DNA from: Platanthera guangdongensis
Taxonomy: Eukaryota; Streptophyta; Magnoliopsida; Asparagales; Orchidaceae
Reading direction: 5' to 3'
NCBI GenBank assembly: GCA_039583875.1
Contig: CM077151.1
Location: forward strand, 109,510,609 to 109,574,608
Length of the DNA: 64,000 nt
Shown here: piece after piece, positions 20,774 through 30,678 of the stretch
Layout: each line of letters starts with the position of its first letter
Numbering within the stretch: position 1 is the first letter of the stretch
Position numbers and translations under genes: made by a program
Notes under the pieces: generated by a model
Seen by the model: the letters and a program-made list of their open reading frames with translations, nothing else
Database searches by the model: none
What the model was told of the DNA's origin: nothing

Positions 20774-20781
20774 TATAAATA
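20774..20781 (+). promoter_or_regulatory. TATA box of E 5' LTR
   Basis: TATAAATA in the context GGCCTATAAATAGGC, downstream of the palindrome array; the same box is at 31867-31874 in the 3' LTR. It predicts transcription start near 20805. Confidence 0.75.
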
Positions 20782-21289
20782 GGCACCTACAGTTTACAGA
20801 AATTGAAGTTTAAGAGTGATTCAGATTGTTGTTCAAGTGGATCACATTGTTGAAGAACAAGTTATTAAAGTGATACCAAGAGTATCAACACAAGAAGATC
20901 TTGCAGTCCAAGTGCAGATCTAAGAAGTTGGAGAGAGAGGGCTCCATCCAAGAAATCAGCCTCTGGAACTAGGCTGAGAAGAAGGATTCAGATACATTCT
21001 GGATCTTAAGTGGCAGAGGTCAAGGAACAACTGCAGGAGGATTCAGTCTTATTTAGTTCTACTCAAGAAGCTTTGAAGAAAGCTAAGTCAGATTGAATCC
21101 AGCTGAGTTCTTCCAAGAACTCATCAAGAAACTCTCAACTCCCCTCTTTTATTTCTGAGTTGTAGAGTTAATATCTGTAATACATTTTTAACTTGTAGGA
21201 TCCTTTGGATCTGAGTGAATTGTAAGCCTATAATTATAAAGGCTGAGGGTAGGGCTTGAGAGCCTGAGTGTAGGAGATTGAGATCTCTG

Positions 21290-21390
21290 AGTGTAGGCCT
21301 TGTTGGCTGAGTGTAGGCCTTGGTTGGCTGAGAGTAGGCCTTGGTTGGCTGAGTGTAGGCCTTGATTGGCTGAGTGTAGGCTTTGGGATA
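21290..21390 (+). repeat. Short tandem repeat in E R/U5
   Basis: Four copies of a 23-24 bp unit containing GGCTGAGTGTAGGCCTT (one with GAGAGTAGG) are arranged head to tail; the same block is at 32383-32483 in the 3' LTR. Confidence 0.8.
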
Positions 21391-21710
21391 AAGCTGAGTT
21401 GTAAGGCTTTGGGCCTGAGGTGTAGGAACCAATTTGGGTTCTGAGACAGTGGAGGAGTTTGGCCGAATCTAGTACACTGCTAGATAGGCGAAGGGGGAAA
21501 GTGGATGTACCCATATCTTGGGGAACCACTATAAACCACTGTGTATGCTGTGCTGTGCTGTGATTGTTGATGTGCATGCTGTGTGTTTGCTGTGATAAAA
21601 TAGTTAGTATTCTGTGATATAACTGATTGCTGCCATTTAAGTTTAAAAAGGATTAGGTCACCTATTCACCCCCCCCCCCCTCTAGGTGTTTAGGTAACAT
21701 ATCTTTCAAG

Positions 21711-21722
21711 TGGTATCAGAGG
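21711..21722 (+). other. Primer-binding site of E
   Basis: TGGTATCAGAGG, 2 bp after the LTR end at 21708. It is complementary to the 3' end of plant initiator Met-tRNA and shows plus orientation. Confidence 0.9.
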
Positions 21723-21822
21723 GAGGTTACTCAAAAAGGACTAACAATCTGAGGAGATCCTGTTTGGCAGATTCAGTGTAAGGCAAAACACAGATTCAAG
21801 AAATTCAAGAAAATCAAGAAAC

Positions 21823-23865
21823 ATGGGTTCCTATGAAAATCACAAGGAATTGGGTTCCATGAAATTGCCCATATGCAGAAAGGAGATCTTTGGGATCTGG
21901 AAGGAAAGAGTAAGGCTGTTTATGGAAGCCTCAGACCCTAGAATCTACATCACAGTAAAGGAAAGGCCTTATGTGCCCATGAAGATTTCAGTTTTAGATG
22001 CAAATCAGAGAACTCCAAAGGATTTCTCTGAGATGACTAAGGATGAGATTGTCCTAGCTACCATGGACAAGAGGGCACAAAACATTATAGTGAGTGCCAT
22101 AGATGATGCAATATTTCAGAATCTTATACACTGTAAGACAGCCAAGGAGATGTGGGACACTCTTATAGTGTATATGGAAGGATCTGAAGAAGTGAGACAA
22201 GATAGAAAATCCTTGCTAAATCAGGAGTATGAGAGCTTTAGACAAGGAAAAGGTGATAGCATAACTGAGTGCTACAAGAAGTTCTACAGAATAGTTAATG
22301 AACTCATGTCTTATGGAAGAGAGTTCAGTAACTATGAACTAAATGATAAGTTCCTAAGGTCCCTAACCAAAGATTGGGACACAAAGATCTGTGTCATTAG
22401 AGAAATGGCTAAGTTGGGGGAAATTCCTCCTCCTACACTGTTTGGCAAGTTATTGTCTTATGAAATGCAATTGACAGTGAGGAAAGAGGAGGAGAAGTCA
22501 ACAAGGACTGAGCACAAGGAAAGAACTGTTGCTTTCAAGACAGAAGTTCCCAGAAAGTGCAGGAATAAGTCATCAACTCCACCTCCAGAGGTAGTTGAAT
22601 CAGAATCAGATGAGTCAGTCAGCACAAAGACTGAGAGCAGTGAAAGTGATGAAGACTTTGCTGCCTTCACTAGACACTTTCAGAAATTCTTGAAGAAGAA
22701 ACAGTGGAGGTCAAGACCTTCTACTTCAAAGGGAAAGGAAGTCTTTTATCAGGAGAAAAAGCCTTCAAAGAAAGACAGGAAGAGGACAAAGTCAAGCAAG
22801 GCAACTGGATCTAAGATAGTGTGTTATTGCTGCAATAGACAGGGCCATGTTATTGCAGATTGTCCAGAGAAGAGAAAGGAATCTGGTGACAGGAAAAAGG
22901 CTCACTTTAAAGGCAAGAAAGAGAAGTCTTTTGTTGCCAAGAAAGAGAAGACTCTATTAGATATCTCTTCTTCAGAAACTGAGTCTGAGGCTGAAGCCTA
23001 CATAGGGCTGTTTGCTGAAGAAGAAGAAGAGGAAGAATTCATGCAGATCATGGAGTCTATTTATGAACAAGAAGACAGTCAATGCCAAGGGCTAATGGCT
23101 TTGACAGAGAGTGCCAAAATCCTGGAGCAGCCAGGACCCAGTAAGGTACAAGGTTCAAGTTCAAGTTCAGTTTCTTGTTCTAGTTCAGATTCAGATTCTT
23201 CTTCATCAAGTGATGAGAATGTATCTGAGTCTGAGGATGATATTCATCAGCTTATAGATGAATATAAGGTGATGTTGCAGGCTTACAAGAAAAGCAAGAC
23301 CCTAGCCAAAAGTCAGGCAAAGGAAATTGCTATTCTTAAAGCTGCAGCAACAGATTTTGAGAAGTCTTTTGATCAAAAACTGAATGAGATAGCCAGGTTG
23401 AAGCACATAACAGTGATTCAAATGGGTACTATATCATTTAAAAATGATCAAATCAAGAGTCTAGAGATCAATCTTTAGAAAGAGAGAGAGCTTGTTGCTA
23501 GGTTTTCTAAACCTAAGTCAGTGTTACCTTTAATCGATGAATTTGTTCATCATAAAGGCAAGGATGGACTGGGCTTTATTAGACCTGCAGGGACTGAGCA
23601 GTCCAAGTCTAAGTCCAAGGGCAAAGCCCCAAAATTCAACAAGCCTGCTGTAGACAAGTCAGCCAAGGCAGTACCTAAGCAAAGATACAACAAGTTTGAA
23701 TGTTGGTGCTATGGCAAAGTTGGCCATTTTGCAGTGGACTGTTGGCACAATGCTAGTGCCAAAGTGAGTACCAAACTACCTGTTGGAAAGCCAGTGGGTA
23801 GCTTTGTCAGATTGCAGACTAACAAGTACCAAGGACCCAAGAATTCTTTGGGTTCTAAGGTTCAT
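21823..23865 (+). pseudogene. gag: E gag, large, two zinc knuckles, one in-frame stop
   Basis: The ATG at 21823 opens 551 codons to a TAG at 23476-23478; the same frame continues without shift to the TAA at 23866-23868. Residues 1-220 are the copia Gag core (KEIFGIWKERVRLFMEASD, RDKFLRSL-type block observed as LNDKFLRSLTKDWDTK). A perfect CX2CX4HX4C knuckle, CYCCNRQGHVIADC, lies at residues 334-347. Acidic Ser/Glu-rich tracts and a predicted helical stretch follow. After the TAG, a second knuckle reads CWCYGKVGHFAVDC; F and G have CWCCGKVGH, so E has lost its second Cys. Gag forms the particle and binds RNA. Gag of this size with two knuckles fits Sireviruses. Confidence 0.9.
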
Positions 23866-26800
23866 TAATCTGTTTTGCAGGTGAGTCCAAGTGTTCATAC
23901 CCCAATACGGTACTTGGACAGTGGATGTTCCAGACATATGACTGGAACTAGAAGATTACTAAAGGACTACATTCCAGTAAAAGATGGTCCAAAAGTAACC
24001 TTTGGTGGTTCTGAAAAATGAATCATCAAAGGATTTGGTAACATTTCTACAAACTTAGTTACCATTACTCAAGTGGCTTATGTTAAAGGGTTGAAACACA
24101 ACCTAATAAGTATAAGTCAATTAAGTGATGTAGGGTATGACATCTCATTTGTCAAAAATGGTTGTCATATCAAGAGGTCAAGTGATCAAGAGATCATTTT
24201 GACAGGTTATAGGAAGAGGAATGTCTACTGCCTAGACATTATGGTTGAGAACAATGGTTCTCCAGTTTGTCTTGTAGCTGATGAGACAGTCTCTCATTGT
24301 GTCAAATGGCACAAGAGGCTTGCCCATCTTAACTACAAGACTATTAGCAAACTCTTTAGCAAAGAGTTAGTGAGGAATGGTCCTCAAGTTAAGTGTGTCA
24401 AAGATGGTATTTGCTCAGCTTGTCAAAAGGGCAAGCAGACTAAATCCACCTTTAGAAGCATAGAAAACAAAGATGCTGTGAGGTGTTTATACCTCTTGCA
24501 TATGGATCTCTTTGGTCCAATGCCAGTTCACAGCTTAGGTAGGAAGGTCTATACCTTTGTAGTTGTAGATGACTACTCAAGGTTTTCCTGGGTGTTCTTC
24601 TTAAGACAGAAATCTGAAACACCTAGTGTCTTCTATAGCTTTGTCAAGCAAATTCAAAATGAACTAAATAGTACAGTGGTCAAAATTAGAAGTGACCATG
24701 GTATTGAATTTCAGTCTGATAGCATGACAAAACTGTGTGAAGACTTTGGGATATTTCAAGAATTCTCTTCACCTAAAACACCTCAGCAAAATGGCATTGC
24801 TGAGAGGAAGAATAGAACCTTGATAGAGGCTGGTAGGACCCTATTAAGTGATACATCACTGCCAGAGTATTTCTGGGCTGAAGCAGTTAACACTGCATGT
24901 CATGTTATAAATAGGGCTACCATCACTAAAAGGCTAAACAAGACCCCCTATGAAGTTGTGAAAGGCAGGAAACCAAACATATCCTATTTTAGGATCTTTG
25001 GTTGTAAATGCTTCATACTTAACAATGGGAAGTCTTACTTAACTAAGTTTGCTGCCAAGTCCCAAGAGGGAATTTTTGTTGGGTACAGCAATAATAGTAA
25101 GGTTTATAGAGTCTACAACTTGACTACACAAGTTGTAGAAGAATCAGTGCATGTAGTTTTTGATGAGACTAAACTTATTAACAATGAGTTGTCTAGTAGT
25201 GTATGCAGCCCCACATGTTTAACAAAGAAAATGGACAAGCTAACTATAGAAGAAGTGCCTGCTGCAAGACAGCAAGTAGAAGACAGTAGCTGTTGTCCAG
25301 GGGGAGAACTACATGTGCCAATTGCTGAAGAAATCCAAGGTATACAGCATGATGCAGATGCTGAAGTGGTTCAACCAGAAGTTAGGATGCCTCCAGCCCA
25401 CAGGCATCTTAGAGATCATCCAGTAGAGCTGATTATTGGAGATCCAAGACAAGGAGTTCAAACCAGGAGTAGAAACATGAATGCAGCAATCTACTCCAGC
25501 TTTCTGTCACAAGTTGAACCTAAGAAGTTTGAAGAAGCAATACAAGATCCACAATGGACTGAAGCAATGCAAGAAGAGCTTAATCAGTTCAAGAGGTGCA
25601 AGGTCTGGGAACTTGTTCCTAAACCTAAAGACCACAATGTAATAGGAACTAAGTGGATCTACAGGAATAAGATGGATGAACAAGGGGTCATCATTAAGAA
25701 TAAGGCTAGACTGGTTGCTAAAGGATATAGGCAAGAAGAAGGTATTGATTTTGATCAAACCTTTGCTCCAGTAACCAGACTGGAAGCCATAAGAATGTTC
25801 TTGGCCTATGCAACCTATCAAGGATTCAAGGTATACCAAATGGATGTCAAGTCAGCATTCCTAAATGGTAATCTTAAAGAAGAAGTCTATGTGGAGCAGC
25901 CTTCAGGTTTTGTTGATCCAACTCTACCTCATCATGTCTATACACTTAGGAAAGCTTTATATGGGTTAAAGCAAGCCCCTAGGGCTTGGTATGAAACCCT
26001 ATCTAGTTTCCTCATTGAGAACAAGTTCTCAAAGGGGAAAATAGATAAGACTCTATTCCTTAGGGAATCTAGAGGCAAAGTTATACTAGTCCAAATATAT
26101 GTAGATGACATTATATTTGAGTCTACTGAAAGCAGCCTTTGCAAAAAGTTTGCAAAACTTATGCAAGGTTAGTTTGAGATGAGTAGTATGGGAGAGCTGA
26201 AGTTTTTCTTGGGTCTCCAAGTTAAACAGACTGAGAGTGGTTTATCCATTTGTCAGTCAAAGTTCACCCTAGAACTCATAAGGAAGTATGGTATGGATTC
26301 ATCCAGCACCATGAAGACTCCTATGGGGTCAAGTATGTCTCTTAGCAAGGATGATGCAGGGAAACATGTAGATGAAACCTTGTATAGAGGGATAGTTGGC
26401 TCCCTATTATACTTGACTGCTAGTAGACCTGACATCATGTATGCTACATGTGTTTGTGCTAGGTATCAAGCCTGCCCTAAAGAGTCTCATTTGACAGCAG
26501 TCAAAAGAATATTGAGATATCTAAAGGGCACTCCCTATCTAGGCCTCTGGTACCCTAGGAATGGAGATTTTGATCTAACAGGTTATTCAGATGCAGACTT
26601 TGCAGGATGCAAAGAGGATAGAAAGAGCACTACTGGAACCTGTCAATTCCTAGGTGGGAGACTAATTTCATGGAGTAGCAAGAAGCAAACCAGTGTGGCT
26701 ATCTCCACAGCAGAGTCAGAGTATGTAGCTGCAGGAAGTTGCTGTGCTCAACTTCTGTGGATACAACATCAGCTAGAGGACTATGGATTTCAGGTAAGTA

Positions 26801-27042
26801 GAACTCCACTTTTCTGTGATTCTACAAGTGCTATTTCAATAGCTAATAACCCTGTATCACATAGTAGAACTAAACATATTGAAATTAAATATCATTTTCT
26901 TAGGGAGCATGTAGAAAGAGAAGATATTTTACTTGAATATGTTAAAACTGATAATCAAATAGCTGATATGTTTACTAAGCCCCTAGAAGAAGCTAAGTTC
27001 AATAGATTCAAAATTGAACTAGGAATGTTAAACTTAGAGTAA
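23866..27042 (+). pseudogene. pol: E pol: protease, integrase, RT, RNase H; two further stops
   Basis: Pol lies in the same frame as gag. The protease signature LDSGCSRHMTGT starts at 23914. A TGA at 24019-24021 and a TAG at 26170-26172 interrupt it; there is no frameshift. Integrase has WHKRLAHLN with CSACQKGKQ (HHCC finger, 24307-24440) and DDE blocks [17 protein letters not shown] and [14 protein letters not shown] has [23 protein letters not shown] and IYVDDIIF with catalytic YVDD intact. RNase H has YSDADFAGC, SKKQTSVAISTAESEY and the TKHIEIKYHF end. Protease, integrase, RT, RNase H is the copia order. Each stop is a single-codon change, so decay is slight. Confidence 0.92.
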
Positions 27043-27069
27043 GTTTACAGATTTGAAAATGACTAAGTA

Positions 27070-27555
27070 AAAAGGTGTCGACACATAGACAAGTCTATGT
27101 CGACACAGAATAGTGGTGTCGACACTTCAGGAAAAAGGTGTCGACACATCTAGGAATGTGGTGTCGACACTTCAGAATGTTAGTGTCGACACATGTCCAG
27201 TAGGTGTCGACACATCCAATATGGTGTCGACACTTATGTTTTACTCAGAATTTTCTAAGTAAAGTCTCGACAATATGTCGAGTTATGTTGTGTCGACACA
27301 TAACCAAGTGTCGACACATAATATCTGTTGACTAAACTTGTGTCGACACATATGTGTCGAGACATTATAAGTCAGTGTCGACACTTATTGCCAGTGTCGA
27401 CACATTTTAAGTTAGCTGTCCCGCCTGTTCATCTTCAAAATTAGAAAGGTATAAATAGGGTTCTGTCTTTGTTTGTCGACACACTTTCAAAGTTTCGAGA
27501 CCAAAACTACTGTGTCGACACCTCTCTTTTCTAAAGACAAATTCTACAAACCCTA
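27070..27555 (+). promoter_or_regulatory. Internal GTGTCGACAC array and TATA box upstream of the 940-aa ORF
   Basis: Thirteen perfect GTGTCGACAC palindromes (27075, 27116, 27138, 27161, 27183, 27204, 27224, 27290, 27308, 27340, 27375, 27394, 27512) and several one-mismatch copies fill the gap between the pol stop and the ORF start. TATAAATA at 27450-27457 (context GGTATAAATAGGG) lies about 56 bp after the main cluster and 98 bp before the ATG. The order array, TATA, ORF repeats that of the LTR. This is probably an internal promoter for a subgenomic mRNA; that role is inference. Confidence 0.75.
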
Positions 27556-30378
27556 ATGGCACCTAAGCTTGAGGAGAACGTTAACGAAGGATATGAGCTT
27601 GTGCGCGGCGCGTTCGACGATGCTGATCCAGAAATCAAGGCAGTAGTAACCCTAGTCGCCGATTCAGGGTTAGAGTACTTAGTTTCAGAACCAACTAAGA
27701 TATGGAAGAAGGAGGTACTTGAATTCCTTAATCGAGCTGCAGTAGATGAATCTGGATACAAAATCAAATCCAGAGTTCATGGAGAAAAGGTTAAGGTAAC
27801 CCCAAAAAGTCTGAGGAAGATTCTTCAATTGCCAAGAACTCAAGATGAAGAAGAGGTGACTGCTTCAAAGACCAGGGAAGCTCTTACCTGGTGTGGACTT
27901 GATCCAAAGATGAAGATAGGTTCTGTTTTCAATAGAAAAGGCATGAATAATCAAGGAAAATTCATGTCAGAGATTGTTGGTAAGGTCTTACTCAGCAAGC
28001 CTGGAGGGCATGACAGAGTGTCTGCCCATATGTTTGGAATAATGATAAGAATTATCTTTACTCTAAGAACTGATTGGTCAGTGATAGTCTTTGAGAAAAT
28101 TAAAGAAAGTCTGAAGAAGCCCAATCTGGGCAGAATCTTAAGTCTCTACCTTGCTGGTGTGATACCAGAGGTAATGAGTTCTGCTGCAGGAAGTAAGATA
28201 AATCACATGAGGAAGATGGATCAAAGGATCTTTTCAAGATGGGACAGGGTGTTGTCCAAGGAGAATACAGTTACTAAGAAAGATACTCCCCCAAAGAAAA
28301 AGAGAAAAACTGCTCCAATGGCACAAGAGTCCTCCAGCAGTTCAGGGAGTGAAGAACATGTTGTTTTCACTCCTGATGATCAAGAGGAAGAGGCTGTAGT
28401 GAAATCTCCTGCTGCTCAAGAGGCTGCTGAGATCCAGGGGGAGCTGCCTGAAGCTAGCCCCATCCACAAGGATCACAGCCAGGGGGAGCCTCCAGTTGTA
28501 GAAGAACCCTCTATACTGGACAGTGAGCAAGCCACCACCATCAAACAAGAGGTACTCACTGAACTCAACACCTTAGATTTTATTATAGAAGATGCTGATC
28601 TGTCTGATGTTAATCAGCAAACTCAGCTGCCTAGTCAAGCTCCAGATGTTGTTATAAGAGACACATCTGCTGCTCCAGTTATTCCTGATCCTGTGGTTGA
28701 AGAACCAAGAATTTCTCCAGCTTCTTCACCCCCTGAATACACCATGGAAGATTTATTTCTAAATCTAGATCAAGCAGATTTTGACATGGACAAGGATGCT
28801 GATACAAGAGATAATGCTGCTGCTGAGGGGGAGAAGGTACAAGATCTGGAAGAGCCTTTTAGGCAGGAAACTGAGAAAGCACCTGAAGTGCAGAAAGAGA
28901 AGCCACAAAGCCCTAAGGATAGGGTTGACATAGCCAGCACTTCTGCCTCTGAAGATGAGGAGAGTGCTAGGGCAAAGAAGAAGAAATTGTATGTCTTTAA
29001 AAGGAGAAGTCAGAGTTATAAGAAAGCTCTGCAATCTATAGCCCCACAGCCTATAGTTCAACAAGCTCCAACTGTTGATTATAGTGCATTAATGATTGCA
29101 ATGCAGATTAAAATGGATGAACAAAGAAAAGCCATTGAGGCTTATGTTGATGCAGGGCACAGATCATTACAGTTTGATCTTGCCCAAGATATAGAGTCTA
29201 TAAGGTTTGAAATGAACCTTAACAAAAAGGAAATGACTGATTGCTTCCACAAAGGTGGAAATGCAGTGGTGTATTTGGCAACACACCAAGAGAAGATCAA
29301 GGCACAGGTGGATGATATAGCATTGAAACAAGGATATGTTCTTGAGAATCAATTAAGAATGAATGACAATTTGACTGCCTCCCATAATGTTATAGTCACT
29401 GAGTTGAAGAACAAGGCTGCTGAACCTTCTACATCTACTGCTGCTGCTAAAGCTGATTTTGATAAAGTATTCCAGGAAGAAATTTCTGCTGTAAAGACTG
29501 CTATCCAAGCCTCCCAGAAGGTCATATCTGAACAACTTCAAAAGCTAAAACCTTACTTTAAAGATGGAATCAGGTACTTGGATAGTCAGATCAGATTTCA
29601 AAAGGATGATGTCAGAGATCACATGGCTAGAGAAGTCATAAAGGGGGAGAGAGTGTTAGTCAAGGCAAGTTCTGATCATGCAAAATGGATATCAAATTCA
29701 ATCAGGGCTACACTTGGATACTCTCCTCTGTGTGATGACCAAGATGTTGCTGAATCAGGCATTAACCCTGCCTATCTTGGAGGTGAGCAACCAGAAGTAG
29801 CTCAGGTCATTTATCCACCTGCAGACTTTGAAATGATTCATGCTGAGGTACAGACCATGTACAGCCCATCTGGGGGCAAGGACAATGTTCATATTGAAAA
29901 GGTTGTTCAACCTATATCTGAAGCCATGCAAGAGGCTCTACAGAAAGAGGAAGAGACAAGGTTGTCCAAAAAGAGGTTTAGGGAACAAGCAAAACAAAGG
30001 CCAGACTTTGAACAGTGGAGCCCTACCTCTAGGAATATAATTTTAACTGCCTGGAAAGCTGCCAAGGACAATACTCATGACAGGAACAAGTGGTTCTCTG
30101 AAGCAGAATGGAGAAAACATGAGATCAGGCAGGAAGCAATAGTTCAGTATAGAAGGAAGGAAAAGATGGGAAAGCTACCTCCTACTGCAGTGGAGCCTAG
30201 CAAGTACTTTCCTAAGCCATATCACTATTTTGAGAGGCAGAAGATCAAAGCTGAAGAGCTTAAGAAGAATGACTTGAAAGGAAAGAAGCATGCTGATGCT
30301 GAAACTGCTGATGCCCCTGTCAAAGCTCAAGTTCGAGCTGGCAAGGGAATAGTTATCAAGGAACCTGACCAGAACTAG
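27556..30378 (+). CDS. E third ORF, 940 codons, post-pol protein of unknown function
   Basis: A single uninterrupted frame starts at the ATG in CTAATGGCACC and ends at TAG 30376-30378. Residues 1-235 look globular and resemble the plant-transposon-associated domain often found in post-pol ORFs (blocks KSLRKILQLPRT and RVSAHMFGIMIRII). PPKKKRK at 245-251 is a classical nuclear-localisation-type motif. Residues 255-470 are acidic and low in complexity, AKKKKLYVFKRR (473-484) is a second basic cluster, 500-730 is Lys/Glu/Gln-rich and probably coiled-coil, and the C-terminus is basic. I see no signal peptide or membrane segment, so an envelope role is not supported. It is intact although gag-pol has four stops. 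Function unknown. Confidence 0.8.
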   Translation: MAPKLEENVNEGYELVRGAFDDADPEIKAVVTLVADSGLEYLVSEPTKIWKKEVLEFLNRAAVDESGYKIKSRVHGEKVKVTPKSLRKILQLPRTQDEEEVTASKTREALTWCGLDPKMKIGSVFNRKGMNNQGKFMSEIVGKVLLSKPGGHDRVSAHMFGIMIRIIFTLRTDWSVIVFEKIKESLKKPNLGRILSLYLAGVIPEVMSSAAGSKINHMRKMDQRIFSRWDRVLSKENTVTKKDTPPKKKRKTAPMAQESSSSSGSEEHVVFTPDDQEEEAVVKSPAAQEAAEIQGELPEASPIHKDHSQGEPPVVEEPSILDSEQATTIKQEVLTELNTLDFIIEDADLSDVNQQTQLPSQAPDVVIRDTSAAPVIPDPVVEEPRISPASSPPEYTMEDLFLNLDQADFDMDKDADTRDNAAAEGEKVQDLEEPFRQETEKAPEVQKEKPQSPKDRVDIASTSASEDEESARAKKKKLYVFKRRSQSYKKALQSIAPQPIVQQAPTVDYSALMIAMQIKMDEQRKAIEAYVDAGHRSLQFDLAQDIESIRFEMNLNKKEMTDCFHKGGNAVVYLATHQEKIKAQVDDIALKQGYVLENQLRMNDNLTASHNVIVTELKNKAAEPSTSTAAAKADFDKVFQEEISAVKTAIQASQKVISEQLQKLKPYFKDGIRYLDSQIRFQKDDVRDHMAREVIKGERVLVKASSDHAKWISNSIRATLGYSPLCDDQDVAESGINPAYLGGEQPEVAQVIYPPADFEMIHAEVQTMYSPSGGKDNVHIEKVVQPISEAMQEALQKEEETRLSKKRFREQAKQRPDFEQWSPTSRNIILTAWKAAKDNTHDRNKWFSEAEWRKHEIRQEAIVQYRRKEKMGKLPPTAVEPSKYFPKPYHYFERQKIKAEELKKNDLKGKKHADAETADAPVKAQVRAGKGIVIKEPDQN

Positions 30379-30678
30379 ATTAAGAATTTACTTGAAGATT
30401 ATTTTGTAATCTGTTGAATGTAAAACATTTTTGTGAACTATTGGAAATGTATAAGACAAATGTTAGAACAATATATGATCAATATAATTCATGTTTGTTC
30501 TGTGAATATGTCTATTTCTTAATTGTTCTATGTTGATGTATGTGTATACATGTGTAATTTATACATGTTATGTTAACCCTGCTGTACTTTATTTTGCTTT
30601 ACATCACTTTGTAATTTTTAATTATAAATGGTGTATATCATTGACTAAGGGTTATGACTTCTCCAAATAGGGGGAGAT
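30379..30678 (+). other. E 3' untranslated region and polypurine tract
   Basis: AT-rich non-coding sequence after the third ORF. It ends in the purine tract AATAGGGGGAGAT (about 30666-30678), which primes plus-strand DNA directly before the 3' LTR at 30679. No gene is present. Confidence 0.85.

Larger units (their letters stand above)
19565..21708 (+). mobile_element. E 5' LTR
   Basis: Contents in order: a block GTACCTGATTTGAAGAAG shared with F/G (19585-19605), the GTGTCGACAC array (19707-20640), TATAAATA (20774-20781), a GGCTGAGTGTAGGCCTTGG-type repeat of about 23 bp in four copies (21290-21390), and a C-rich hairpin (21659-21688) near the end. Terminus CTTTCA is followed by AG and the primer-binding site. 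Confidence 0.95.

Noticed and set aside
23866..23885. Definite intron in E gag-pol
   Set aside because: An acceptor-like motif is visible, but no convincing conserved donor could be placed by eye, so it is kept only as a hypothesis.
27556..30378. Envelope glycoprotein assignment for the post-pol ORF
   Set aside because: No signal peptide, no hydrophobic transmembrane or fusion stretch, and clear nuclear-type basic motifs.
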